Origin: Arachis hypogaea
Taxonomy: Eukaryota > Streptophyta > Magnoliopsida > Fabales > Fabaceae
NCBI RefSeq assembly: GCF_003086295.3
Contig: NC_092048.1
Span: 104,920,276-104,984,275, forward strand
Direction: 5' to 3'
DNA length: 64,000 nt
Below, piece by piece: positions 1 through 9,419 of this stretch; the first letter of the stretch is position 1, and the number at the start of each line of letters is the position of its first letter. Position numbers and translations under genes: made by a program. The notes beneath the pieces are model-generated. The model did not search any database, had not been told where the DNA came from, and saw only the letters and a list, made by a program, of their open reading frames with translations.

Positions 1-1149
1 TGGGTTTATGATCCATAATCCTGATGAGGCTGCTGATCCAATTCTGTAACATTCATTGAGCCAACTTAGTGATAATCAAGTAATGACACATGACTCAACA
101 AATTGAAATTCCAGACTCATCAATTCTTCAGGCCCAATCCCATAAACCATGATATTCAATTGGGTTTCATACCAGAGTACGTTTAAGTTAATGTTTGTTC
201 TCAAATGCTAACTTAAACTGCAATATCTTTGGCCCAGAAACCTTTTCAATTAGTGGCGTTTAAGTTGCAGTTTAAGCTTAAACTGCAACTTAAACGTTGG
301 ACACTCCTGGAGGTGGTATAATTCAAGCACGTTTAAGCTTCAGTTTAAGGTTAAACTGAAGCTTAAACGTGGAAATGGAAGAAGGCAAGTCTGGAGTGTG
401 GAGTTGTCGAACACGTTTAAGCTTCAGTTTAAGGTTAAACTGAAGCTTAAACGTGGAAATGGAAGAAGGCAAGTCTGGAGTGTGGATTGTCGAACACGTT
501 TAAGCTTCAGTTTAAGGTTAAACTGAAGCTTAAACGTGGAAATGAAGAAAGCAACCCTGGAGGAGAATGGTCGAACACGTTTAAGCTCCAGTTTAAGCTT
601 AAACTGGAGCTTAAACGTGGAAATGGCTCCCTGGTGCATTTCTCATTTCTGGCGTTTAACTTCCAGTTTAAAGTTAAACTGGAGGTTAAACGCCACTTTC
701 AGCTTTTCCTCAGCTTTCATGATTTTGGCGTTTAAGCTCTAGTTTAAGCTTAAACTGGAGCTTAAACGCCACTGATAGTTCCCAGCATTATATGGCTTGG
801 TAGTTTGAGTTCCAGTTTAAGCTTAAACTGGAACTTAAACTCCACATGTGATATTCAAGCTTCCTTTATTGATTTTGTTGCTTCCTTGCCTAGCCTCTTC
901 TTCCCTGAAATCATCCAAACAACTGCATTAAAGTCTTGCAAAATTTCATGAGAAATCTTCCATTCATAGCGTTCAAGTAATATAACTAAAAACTCATGGA
1001 ATTTGCATCAAAATCATACTGTTTGGATGGTTCATTGCTTTGTTATTCATTTAACCATTCTTGGTTACTTTAAGCTCAAGAAAATGCATAAAACAACTAA
1101 AACTAACAGAAAAATGCTAGTGAAACTAGCCTAAGATGCCTTGGCATCA
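1..1149 (-). repeat. Element A 3' LTR (partial)
   Basis: Direct repeat of 7055-8203 at an offset of 7054 bases; about 980 further bases lie left of the window. The two copies differ at about position 229 (T/G) and in the centre of the palindrome near 673 (A/G). The inner boundary at 1149 abuts the CAACACCAAACTTAA motif, which is the reverse complement of the TAAGTTTGGTGTTG motif that precedes the 3' LTR in related elements. Confidence 0.95.
251..846. repeat. Array of eight long palindromes in element A 3' LTR
   Basis: Eight inverted-repeat units of about 38-45 bp lie 40-85 bp apart, centred near 276, 351, 434, 517, 597, 673, 748 and 825. Two are perfect by reading: 257-296 (40 bp) and 576-619 (44 bp), both centred on AAGCTT. 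Others have a GG or similar mismatch at the centre. All share the core GTTTAA..CAGTTTAA / TTAAACTG..TTAAAC, with outer ends varying between CACG..CGTG and GGCG..CGCC. The spacers are mostly unrelated, although units 2-4 share a spacer (GGAAATGGAAGAAGGCAAGT) and look like local duplications. Confidence 0.95.
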
Positions 1150-3016
1150 CAACACCAAACTTAATGCTTGCTTGTCCCTAAGCAAGTCCTGAGTTATTTG
1201 AGAGGAAAGTATGAAACAGAAAGCAATTACATTGGCTATATTAGCAAGCATTTGAAGTTCATCAAAAGGGTTTTATGCAGAAAGTTGCAGCATCACTTTT
1301 TCATTCTTATCAGGTAAGATTATCACTTTTTCATTGCATCCATCAAACACTGCTATGGCCTCTTGTTATTCTTATGTCCTTGGCACTTTTCTCTTCTTTG
1401 TTTTTCCTTTCTTTTTCTTAGAGCTCCTTTGCTCCTTGTTTGCTTAGTGTCATGTGTTGCACAAGCCTTTTGCATTTTCTTTTTCTTATCAGTGCACTAC
1501 ACATATCCACTACAGGCATTTTAGTTCACATTTCTTCTTGAGACATTGGTGCCCAGCACCTCTTTGTGTGACTAAATGTTTTGTATTTAGGTTGCTCTTG
1601 ATAATGGACTTTTGGTTGATAATCCCGGGTTAGTTAACCCAAGTTACCAAGTGTTGAAACACTCCTCAGAACCTATTCATCCAAGCATATCCTTAATACA
1701 TAAACACCACAGGCATTTGTCTCAGAAGTTCAAACCATTGGTGCCTAGCTTATTTTCTCAAATTTTTTTTTTTTTTTTTTGCTTTTTGGTTGCCCTTTTT
1801 CAGTGGCTTTTTCTTCTTCTTTTTCTTTCTTTTTCATGGCCAAAGACATTTATTCATCAAGATCCATAGACAGTATTCAAACTTCTACACAAAAATGATA
1901 ATTATACACTCAATTTCCAGTGATCTGACTAAACAATCAAGCATGCATACCACCACTTAATTCTACTTGATTTGTCACTAATTGAGCCAAGCTACTTTTG
2001 TTCAAACTTTTCTTTTATTTTTGGAAACAGAACAAGCATGGCAAGCATTTGTTTAAGAAGGTGAAGTTATATCCAAACATCTAGGCATTCACTTTATTCA
2101 AAGCAGTAAACAGACAAACATACTAGAAATTTCACATAAAACTTAAATGACTTAAAATGAAAGAAAGCTCATAAAGACACTTCACAAACTATTATTTGAT
2201 TATTAAGGAACAAGACCACCTCTCATTTGTTGCTTGGTTCTTCTTGACTCTTGGGGTCCTGTTTCTTCTTGCTTCTTGTCTCTCTTTGACCACTTGTACT
2301 TCCTTTGTCTTTTCCATCCATTCTTATCCTTCCTTTTGTACCTGCACAAACAAACAACTTTGATATCATTTTTTTCGGTCCATGTGAATAATGAATAGTA
2401 CTTGTACATGTTTTTCCTTCTTTTTGAATTGTAAATCAATGATTGACTTCCTGAGCTTATAGCCGTGACTCTTGTATTTATGCACACTTATTACTGGACA
2501 CCAAACTTAGTGTTTGGTAATGTCTCCTGATGACATGAAATCCATGTTGGTTGTCCTTAATGAATGTGCATAATTCTAATAAATCATAGTCACTTTGGCT
2601 CTTTGATCCTAAACAATTTTACTACCTAAAGTAATCGAAATCAAAGTATTAAAACATGCAAATGGTATACTTGTCATGAATTTCTAAATCCAGAGGAACT
2701 TCTTGCTTTTCATTAACTGTGTTCAAAGAGGAACACCAAACTTAATGTTTGGTTGTGCACTTTGAATGAAAGATTGAATACAATTTGAATAAAATTTGGG
2801 GTGCCTTCAGGCACACCAAACTTAGAGCCCAATTGTATTTTACATGCAATGTTTAGTGCACTCTTTCAACAGTTGTCCTGAGGATTCAAGTTCATGCATA
2901 AGAAACCATGCTTTATTAGATGCAAAGCAAAACAATAACGAGTAAGGATACTAAAAACATGGGTTGCCTCCCATGAAGCGCTTCTTTAACGTCACTAGCT
3001 TGACGGTTGCCCCTTG
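1150..3016 (-). other. Element A 3' non-coding region
   Basis: No coding region is supported in these 1.9 kb. In the sense orientation it runs from the end of the gag-protease frame to the 3' LTR. It holds four copies of the ACACCAAACTTA motif (near 1150, 2498, 2731 and 2812), a poly-T run near 1765, and a stem-loop at 1167-1186 (CTTGCTT/AAGCAAG) just before the 3' LTR. The part near 1620-1760 (GTTAGTTAACCCAAGTT onward) is similar to 19229-19350 in element C, so this 3' region belongs to the A/C lineage. Just past the gag stop, GGGTTGCCTCCCA (near 2963) recurs in C (20320), H (49505) and G (56850). Confidence 0.8.
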
Positions 3017-5791
3017 TTAGGGTGGATTGTAGTGCTTGATGTCCTCTCCTCTCACTATGAAAACGTCCCCATCTGATTCCTTCATGATTTCCAAATGTTC
3101 CATAGAAAGAACTTTCCTGATTGTGAACACTTGAGGGAGCTGGGAAGGAATGGTTTTGAGGCCAGGTGGGATTGGCAGATAATGACTTGATATCACTTTA
3201 TCTCCCGGAGAGAAACCTTCAGTGGGAATTTTCTTGTTTCTCCACCCTCTTGGCAATTTCTTTACAATTCTTCCCTTTCTCTTGAGGATTTCTTCATTGA
3301 CCCTTATGCCAGGAGGATCCTTCTGATCTGTTTCTATTGATTCTTGTGGCTTTAACTCTTGCAATTCTTGTTTGCCTTCCAAGGACTGTTTCAGAGTTTC
3401 AGCTGCTGGATTGCTTTCCTCCAAACACAGATGGCTACTATCATCCTTAGGCTTTTCAGGTTCTGGTTCAGGCTCAGATGCAGGTTTGAAAACATTGAAA
3501 ATGAGCTGTTCATCATGTATTCTCAAAATTAGCTCTCCTTGTTCTACATCTATGAGCGCTCTAGCAGTGGCTAGAAATGGCCTTCCCAGAATGATAGGGT
3601 GTAGGTAGCTTTCCTCCATGTCCAAAATGACAAAGTCTGTGGGGAAGAAATAATTTCCCACTTTCACCAGCACATTCTCAACTACCCCTTCAGCTTGCTT
3701 CTGAGTTTTGTCAGCCAGTTGTATGATTACATCAGTGGATCTCACCTCATTCAGTTGTAGCCTCTTCATAAGAGTCAGAGGCATCACATTTATGCTAGCT
3801 CCTAGATCACAGAATCCTCTGTCAATTTTTGTTTCCCCTATGATGCAGGGGATATGAAAACTTCCTGGGTCTGTTTTCTTAGAGACTATGTCCTTCTTGA
3901 TGAGGGCACTGCATTCTTTGTTCATTATTACAGTTTGTCCTCCCTTCAAAACTCTTTTCTTGCTCAGCAATTCCTTTAAATACTTGATATGTGTAGGCAT
4001 CTGCTGGAGAATCTCAAGAAAGGGAATATTGATATGGAGAGACTTAAATGTCTCTAAAAACCTTGAATAGGTTTTCCCTTTTTCACCTCCTCCTAACCTC
4101 TGAGGAAATGGTGCTTTTGGTTGGTATGTTTCCAGCATGCCTTTTTGCAGTTCCTTGGCTTGCTCAGTTTCACTTTCCTGCTTAGCTTCTTCCACACCTT
4201 CCTTCAAGATTTCTGGCTCCTGTTCTGAGGGTCTGATTCCTTCTTCTTCTGAGACTTCCTTCAATATGGTGATGGCCTTGCATTCTTCCCATCTCACTCC
4301 CTTTTGTTCCCCTTTAGGATTCTTTTCTGTGTCACTAGGGAACACTGCAGTTGATTTGGGGGCCTGTTGAGATAGCTCTCCTACTTGAGACTCCATCCTC
4401 TTGAGTTTTTCACCATGGTTCCTTAAGGTAGATCTCACATCATCCCTAAAGCTTTTCAACTCACTTATGTCCTGACCCATGTTTGCCAGCATTCCTTCTA
4501 TCCTGTTTAATTGATCTTGAAATTGTTGGTTCGGATTAGGTTGGGTAGGTTGATTATTTTGGCCATGATATGATGGTTGGGAGTAAGTGTTTTGTGTGGC
4601 TTGGTATGATCTTTGGTTGGAGTTTTGGTATGTGGACTTGTTATGTTGGTTTTGCTGGTTTCCCCACCCAAAGTTTGGGTGGTTTTTCCAGCCTGGGTTG
4701 TAAGTGTTGGAATGTGGATCATATGGTTGCCTTTGTTGATTTCCTACATAATTGGCCTCTTCCCAATCACCTCCTTCAGTGCTTACTTCCTCTTGATCTT
4801 GTGTGTGTATTGCAGCCACTTGCTTTGTTTCTAATTTCCTGGTGAGCTCTGCTAGTTGCTTGGCAAACACCTTGTTTTGGGCTAAAATTGTATCAACATG
4901 GTTCAGCTCCATGACTCCCTTAGTGTTGTGTCTCTCTGAAGCATAGTAGTACTCATTCTCAGCCACTGTCTCAATCACTTCAATGGCTTCTTCCACAGTC
5001 TTTCTCCTGTTCAATGAACCTCCTGATGAATGATCTACAGCCTTCCTTGATTCATAAGAAAGTCCATCATAGAAAATATGCAATTGCACCCAGTCATGGA
5101 ACATGTCTGGTGGGCATTTCCTTGTCAAATCCTTGAACCTCTCCCATGCCTCGTAGAGAGTTTCACCATCTTGTTGTCTAAAAGTCTGAACCTCAGATCG
5201 AAGCCTATTGACCTTTTGTGGGGGGTAGAAACGTGCCAGAAACTTGCTTTCCACCTCATCCCAGGTTGTTAGGCTCCCCCTTGGGAATGATTCCAGCCAC
5301 TTAGCTGCCTTGTCCCTAAGTGAAAATGGGAACAAGAGCAGTTTATAGGTATCTTCCTGGACTCCATTGGACTTCACAGTGTCGCAAATTCTCAGGAATT
5401 TTGTGAGATGTTGGTTTGGATCTTCATTAGCACTCCCACCAAATGAACAATGATCCTCCACAAGTGATATTAGCTGTGGTTTGAGTTCAAAATTGTTGGC
5501 CTGAATGGGTGGTTTCTGAATGCTGCTACCACAATTCCCAGAGGTTGGGTTTATGTATGAACCAAGAACCCTCCTCTCGGGAATGGCATTGTTTCCATCA
5601 GCTCTCTCATGGTTGTGAACTTCTCTATCCATGTTGAGATCTAGAGCTTCCTCAAAATTGTCCTCAGATTCTCCTTCAGATTCTTCTTCTCCCAGTACTC
5701 TCTTCCCTCTTGCTTCCCTTCTAAGTTTATGAAGGGTCCTCTCTAGTTCGGTATAATGAGGAGTTGATGTCTCTCCTCTCCTACCTGTCAT
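3017..5791 (-). CDS. Gag-protease polyprotein with integrase C-terminal-like tail
   Basis: Uninterrupted 924-codon frame. I start it at the ATG at 5791 (MTGRRGE) because the frame upstream offers only a TTG. It should encode the capsid and aspartic protease of a retrotransposon particle. Visible parts are: an acidic N terminus; a gag domain at about residues 90-260 (FELKPQLI, LLLFPFSLRDKAAKW, YEAWERFKDL); a Q/N-rich stretch at about 340-430 in place of a CCHC knuckle; and an aspartic protease with DLGAS at residue 662 and ILGRPFLA further on. The last 70 residues (PGDKV ... FIVRGEDIKHY) line up with the integrase C-terminal part of B and G (PGQKV ... FIVNGQRIKHY). Protease is therefore joined straight to an integrase tail, with RT, RNase H and the integrase core absent. 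The intact frame, in a window where every other gag is broken, agrees with the near-identical LTRs. The domain calls are by motif reading. Confidence 0.9.
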   Translation of the reverse strand: MTGRRGETSTPHYTELERTLHKLRREARGKRVLGEEESEGESEDNFEEALDLNMDREVHNHERADGNNAIPERRVLGSYINPTSGNCGSSIQKPPIQANNFELKPQLISLVEDHCSFGGSANEDPNQHLTKFLRICDTVKSNGVQEDTYKLLLFPFSLRDKAAKWLESFPRGSLTTWDEVESKFLARFYPPQKVNRLRSEVQTFRQQDGETLYEAWERFKDLTRKCPPDMFHDWVQLHIFYDGLSYESRKAVDHSSGGSLNRRKTVEEAIEVIETVAENEYYYASERHNTKGVMELNHVDTILAQNKVFAKQLAELTRKLETKQVAAIHTQDQEEVSTEGGDWEEANYVGNQQRQPYDPHSNTYNPGWKNHPNFGWGNQQNQHNKSTYQNSNQRSYQATQNTYSQPSYHGQNNQPTQPNPNQQFQDQLNRIEGMLANMGQDISELKSFRDDVRSTLRNHGEKLKRMESQVGELSQQAPKSTAVFPSDTEKNPKGEQKGVRWEECKAITILKEVSEEEGIRPSEQEPEILKEGVEEAKQESETEQAKELQKGMLETYQPKAPFPQRLGGGEKGKTYSRFLETFKSLHINIPFLEILQQMPTHIKYLKELLSKKRVLKGGQTVIMNKECSALIKKDIVSKKTDPGSFHIPCIIGETKIDRGFCDLGASINVMPLTLMKRLQLNEVRSTDVIIQLADKTQKQAEGVVENVLVKVGNYFFPTDFVILDMEESYLHPIILGRPFLATARALIDVEQGELILRIHDEQLIFNVFKPASEPEPEPEKPKDDSSHLCLEESNPAAETLKQSLEGKQELQELKPQESIETDQKDPPGIRVNEEILKRKGRIVKKLPRGWRNKKIPTEGFSPGDKVISSHYLPIPPGLKTIPSQLPQVFTIRKVLSMEHLEIMKESDGDVFIVRGEDIKHYNPP

Positions 5792-6049
5792 ACAAAAACA
5801 CAGCACAGGCAACAAACAAGTGAAATACTCTTGGTTAATGGAAGAGTATGGTTAGAGCAGTTGAGGAATTAATTCAAATAGTTAGTGAGTCAGTGAGTTA
5901 GTTGCTTGAATTTAAAGGCATAAAGAAAGAAAGCATGTAACAGAGTGCAGAAATTAAAATTCAACAAGTAACTTGAACTGAATTAACAAAGCAAGAAAAA
6001 TGCTCAATCTAGTTAACTTCCAATTTGAGAATTGTCAATCGAAAACCAA
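5792..6049 (-). other. Element A 5' leader
   Basis: Short AT-rich leader between the primer binding site and the gag start. No long open frame or repeat is visible. It is far shorter than the leaders of B (about 0.7 kb) and I (about 1.3 kb). Confidence 0.7.
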
Positions 6050-6067
6050 TCCCCGGCAACGGCGCCA
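6050..6067 (-). promoter_or_regulatory. Primer binding site, tRNA-Asp type (element A)
   Basis: On the minus strand it reads TGGCGCCGTTGCCGGGGA, complementary to the 3' end of plant tRNA-Asp and the usual Athila primer. It starts 6 bases from the LTR end. It sets the element's orientation and its 5' LTR. Confidence 0.93.
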
Positions 6068-6978
6068 TAAACTTGATGCTACGATTTTAAGAAATTGCAC
6101 GATCGGCAAAAATTCCTTCTGGCAAGTGCACCGGTTATCGTCAAGTAAAAACTCACAATAGAGTGAGGTCGAATCCCACAAGGATTGGTTGAGTGAGCAA
6201 TTCGGATTAGAATTGTGTTCTAGTTGAGCGGAATCAAGATTTAGATGAGAATTGCGGAATGTAAAATTGCATGAATTAAAGAGCGAGAAGCTAAATTGCT
6301 GAAATTAAAAAGGGATCGGGGTGATTGCATGAATTTAATTGCAGAATGTAAAGAGAAGTGATAGATCAGAAATGGGGAATTCATTGGGTTTCAGGAGATA
6401 TTGAGATCTCCGAATCAAACATTTTTTCTTTCCCTTCCTCAACCAATGCATTCATTGAATTTTGCTTGGCAATCTTATATGATTGGATCCCAATCCCTTG
6501 GCTCACCAATTCTCTCTAAAAATAAACAAATTCTCAATCCCTTGGTTTAAATGTTCATAAGAAGAGATGATGCTCGATCACTGATTATACCACACAGTTT
6601 CATGAACCACAATTTGGTAGGATTACATGTCACAATATCCATCCAAACCCCAATCCAATTCACTGTGAGAAAGCTTCTCTAGCATGAATCCTCCATTCCT
6701 TTCCCAAGGTTCCGAAGGATTCCAATTATGGATAGTTTCTTTCCCAAGACAACTAACCAATGGAATTAGATCCAGAAGCTTTCTAACAAAATTCAAGAGA
6801 AAAGGTTGAAGAAGAAGATAAAAACTATTATTGATTCATTGAATTACAATAGAGCTCCCTAACCCAATGAAAGGGGGTTTAGTGAGTCATAGCTCTGAAT
6901 TCAATTACAAAAAGTATGAAAACTAGAAAAAGTGATCCCCCAAATTCCCCCGAGTGCCAACCAACTTAAATTCTATCC

Positions 6979-6986
6979 TATTTATA
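6979..6986 (-). promoter_or_regulatory. TATA box of element A 5' LTR
   Basis: The minus strand reads GTGTATAAATAGGAT, a textbook plant TATA box. A similar GTGTATAGATAG stands at the matching place in the element C LTR (24445-24452), which supports a real promoter. Confidence 0.7.
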
Positions 6987-7304
6987 CACTTTCTAAATTG
7001 AGCTTCTGTTGTGTTTCTTGGGCTTTGAGGCCTTTCCCTGATTTCCTTTTGCTTTGGGTTTATGATCCATAATCCTGATGAGGCTGCTGATCCAATTCTG
7101 TAACATTCATTGAGCCAACTTAGTGATAATCAAGTAATGACACATGACTCAACAAATTGAAATTCCAGACTCATCAATTCTTCAGGCCCAATCCCATAAA
7201 CCATGATATTCAATTGGGTTTCATACCAGAGTACGTTTAAGTTAATGTTTGTGCTCAAATGCTAACTTAAACTGCAATATCTTTGGCCCAGAAACCTTTT
7301 CAAT

Positions 7305-7900
7305 TAGTGGCGTTTAAGTTGCAGTTTAAGCTTAAACTGCAACTTAAACGTTGGACACTCCTGGAGGTGGTATAATTCAAGCACGTTTAAGCTTCAGTTT
7401 AAGGTTAAACTGAAGCTTAAACGTGGAAATGGAAGAAGGCAAGTCTGGAGTGTGGAGTTGTCGAACACGTTTAAGCTTCAGTTTAAGGTTAAACTGAAGC
7501 TTAAACGTGGAAATGGAAGAAGGCAAGTCTGGAGTGTGGATTGTCGAACACGTTTAAGCTTCAGTTTAAGGTTAAACTGAAGCTTAAACGTGGAAATGAA
7601 GAAAGCAACCCTGGAGGAGAATGGTCGAACACGTTTAAGCTCCAGTTTAAGCTTAAACTGGAGCTTAAACGTGGAAATGGCTCCCTGGTGCATTTCTCAT
7701 TTCTGGCGTTTAACTTCCAGTTTAAGGTTAAACTGGAGGTTAAACGCCACTTTCAGCTTTTCCTCAGCTTTCATGATTTTGGCGTTTAAGCTCTAGTTTA
7801 AGCTTAAACTGGAGCTTAAACGCCACTGATAGTTCCCAGCATTATATGGCTTGGTAGTTTGAGTTCCAGTTTAAGCTTAAACTGGAACTTAAACTCCACA
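7305..7900. repeat. Palindrome array in element A 5' LTR
   Basis: Second copy of the eight-palindrome array at 251-846, with the two perfect units at 7311-7350 and 7630-7673. In the sense direction it lies about 320-920 bases upstream of the TATA box, in U3. Confidence 0.94.
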
Positions 7901-8203
7901 TGTGATATTCAAGCTTCCTTTATTGATTTTGTTGCTTCCTTGCCTAGCCTCTTCTTCCCTGAAATCATCCAAACAACTGCATTAAAGTCTTGCAAAATTT
8001 CATGAGAAATCTTCCATTCATAGCGTTCAAGTAATATAACTAAAAACTCATGGAATTTGCATCAAAATCATACTGTTTGGATGGTTCATTGCTTTGTTAT
8101 TCATTTAACCATTCTTGGTTACTTTAAGCTCAAGAAAATGCATAAAACAACTAAAACTAACAGAAAAATGCTAGTGAAACTAGCCTAAGATGCCTTGGCA
8201 TCA

Positions 8204-8678
8204 AGTGACAGACGCAAAAGGATGAAGAATTCTATTCCAGTATGATCGAGAACCGACAGATGATTAGCCGTGCTGTGACAGAGCATGTGAGCATATTCTT
8301 CACTGAGAGGATGGGATGTAGCCATTGACGATGGTGATCCCCTACATACAGCTTGCCATGGGAGGACGTGCATGCGTGAATCAGAAGACAGAGGAAAGCA
8401 GAGATTCAGAAGACAAAGCATCTCCAAAACTCCAACATATTCTCCATTACCGCATAAGAAGTAACCTTTAATTTATGCTCTCTTGGTTATTCGCGATTCA
8501 ACTGATAAACATAACTGACTTCCTGACTAAGATTTACAAGATAACCATAGATTGCTTCAAACCAACAATCTCCGTGGGATTCGACCCTTACTCACGTAAG
8601 GTATTATTTGGACAACCCAGTGCACTTGCTGGTAAGTGGTACGAGTTGTGAAAAGTGTGATTCACAATTCGTGCACCA
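8204..8678 (+). repeat. Element B 5' LTR, right part
   Basis: Matches 18754-19228 over the same 475 bases and ends in GTGCACCA. The left 1068 bases, as predicted from the 3' LTR, were separated by the insertion of A. Confidence 0.93.
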
Positions 8679-8684
8679 AGTTTT

Positions 8685-8702
8685 TGGCGCCGTTGCCGGG
8701 GA
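8685..8702 (+). promoter_or_regulatory. Primer binding site, tRNA-Asp type (element B)
   Basis: TGGCGCCGTTGCCGGGGA, a full complement of the plant tRNA-Asp 3' end, 6 bases after the LTR. Confidence 0.94.
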
Positions 8703-9419
8703 TTGTTCGTGTTTGGACAACTAACGGTTTATTTTGTTGCTTAGATTAGGAAAAATTTTTCTTTTTTTTGGTTTAGAGTCTTTTATTATTTATCTCTTGT
8801 TAAAACACTTTAAATTTATAGCTCAATTAGTTAGAACGTGGTGTTTATGTTCATGGTAATTGGCTATCATATTTTTAAAATCTTTTTCAAAAATATTTTT
8901 TTTATTAAATCCTGTGCCAAACTTTAAGTTTGGTGTTTTCTTTTTGATTTTTCAAAAAAAAAAATTTCGAAAATTTATTTTGGTTTTCTGAAAAAATTTT
9001 AAGTTTGGTGTTCTTCCTTTGTGTTCTTGTGTTCTTGTGAGTCTTCAAAGTGTTCTTGAGTTTTCCTTGTGTCTTGATCTTAAAATTTTTAAGTTTGGTG
9101 TTCCTTAGTGTTTTCCCCCCAAAAATTTTCGAAAACAAGGAGCATTAGATCTAAAAATTTTAAATCTTGTGCTATCTTATTGTTTTTCTCTCTCTTCTTA
9201 AAATTTAAAAATATCTTTTCTCTCTATTTTAAAGCATCTTTTTCGAAAATCAATTTTTAAAATTCAGATTTTTTTAAACTTCCTAACCACTTTCTCTCTC
9301 CTCAATTTTTCGAAAATCTTCACCCACTTTTATTTATTTTTATTTTATTTTCGAAATAAATTAATAAATAAATAAATAAAAATATTTTCTCTATTTTACA
9401 TCATCTCCCTTTCTCCATC
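8703..9419 (+). other. Element B 5' leader
   Basis: AT-rich, with no supported gene. It holds three copies of TTAAGTTTGGTGTT (starting near 8924, 8998 and 9089), a tRNA-like stretch at 8818-8865, and an AAATA/AAATAAAT run near 9360-9380. The leader of element I (61343-62670) has the same elements in the same order. Confidence 0.75.

Larger units (their letters stand above)
1..8203 (-). mobile_element. Element A: non-autonomous Athila-like LTR retrotransposon
   Basis: Minus-strand element. Its 5' LTR is complete at 6074-8203 and its 3' LTR is cut by the window edge (1-1149). Both LTRs end in ...GGCATCA on the plus strand (TGATGCC at the sense start). Next to the 5' LTR is a primer site complementary to tRNA-Asp. 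The interior holds one open gag-protease frame and no reverse transcriptase, RNase H or integrase core, so it must borrow enzymes from another element. It is inserted in the 5' LTR of element B: position 8204 resumes B LTR sequence that is intact at 18754. By eye the two LTR copies differ at only about 2 of 1149 shared positions, so insertion was recent. The target duplication cannot be checked because the left end is outside the window. Confidence 0.93.
6074..8203 (-). repeat. Element A 5' LTR (complete, 2130 bp)
   Basis: Plus-strand ends are TGATGCTACG... and ...GGCATCA, so the sense ends are TGATGCC... and ...GCATCA, the expected TG..CA form. It contains a TATA box (6979-6986, minus) and the palindrome array (7305-7900) on the U3 side of it. 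Roughly 900 bases between the TATA box and the primer site would be R plus U5. Confidence 0.94.

Noticed and set aside
487..742. Open frames through the A palindromes (also 7541-7796)
   Set aside because: KLQFKLKLELK-type peptides are a by-product of palindromic DNA; the same frames appear on both strands.
1612..1869. 85-codon frame in the A 3' region
   Set aside because: Runs through poly-T and TTC repeats (Phe/Leu), with no counterpart in C.
4570..4845. Plus-strand frames opposite A gag
   Set aside because: Antisense shadow of the Q/N-rich gag part; hydrophobic composition follows from the complement of Asn/Gln codons.
8818..8865. A true tRNA gene in the B leader
   Set aside because: Only a D-arm-like half is visible, with no acceptor stem or T-arm; kept as a finding only.
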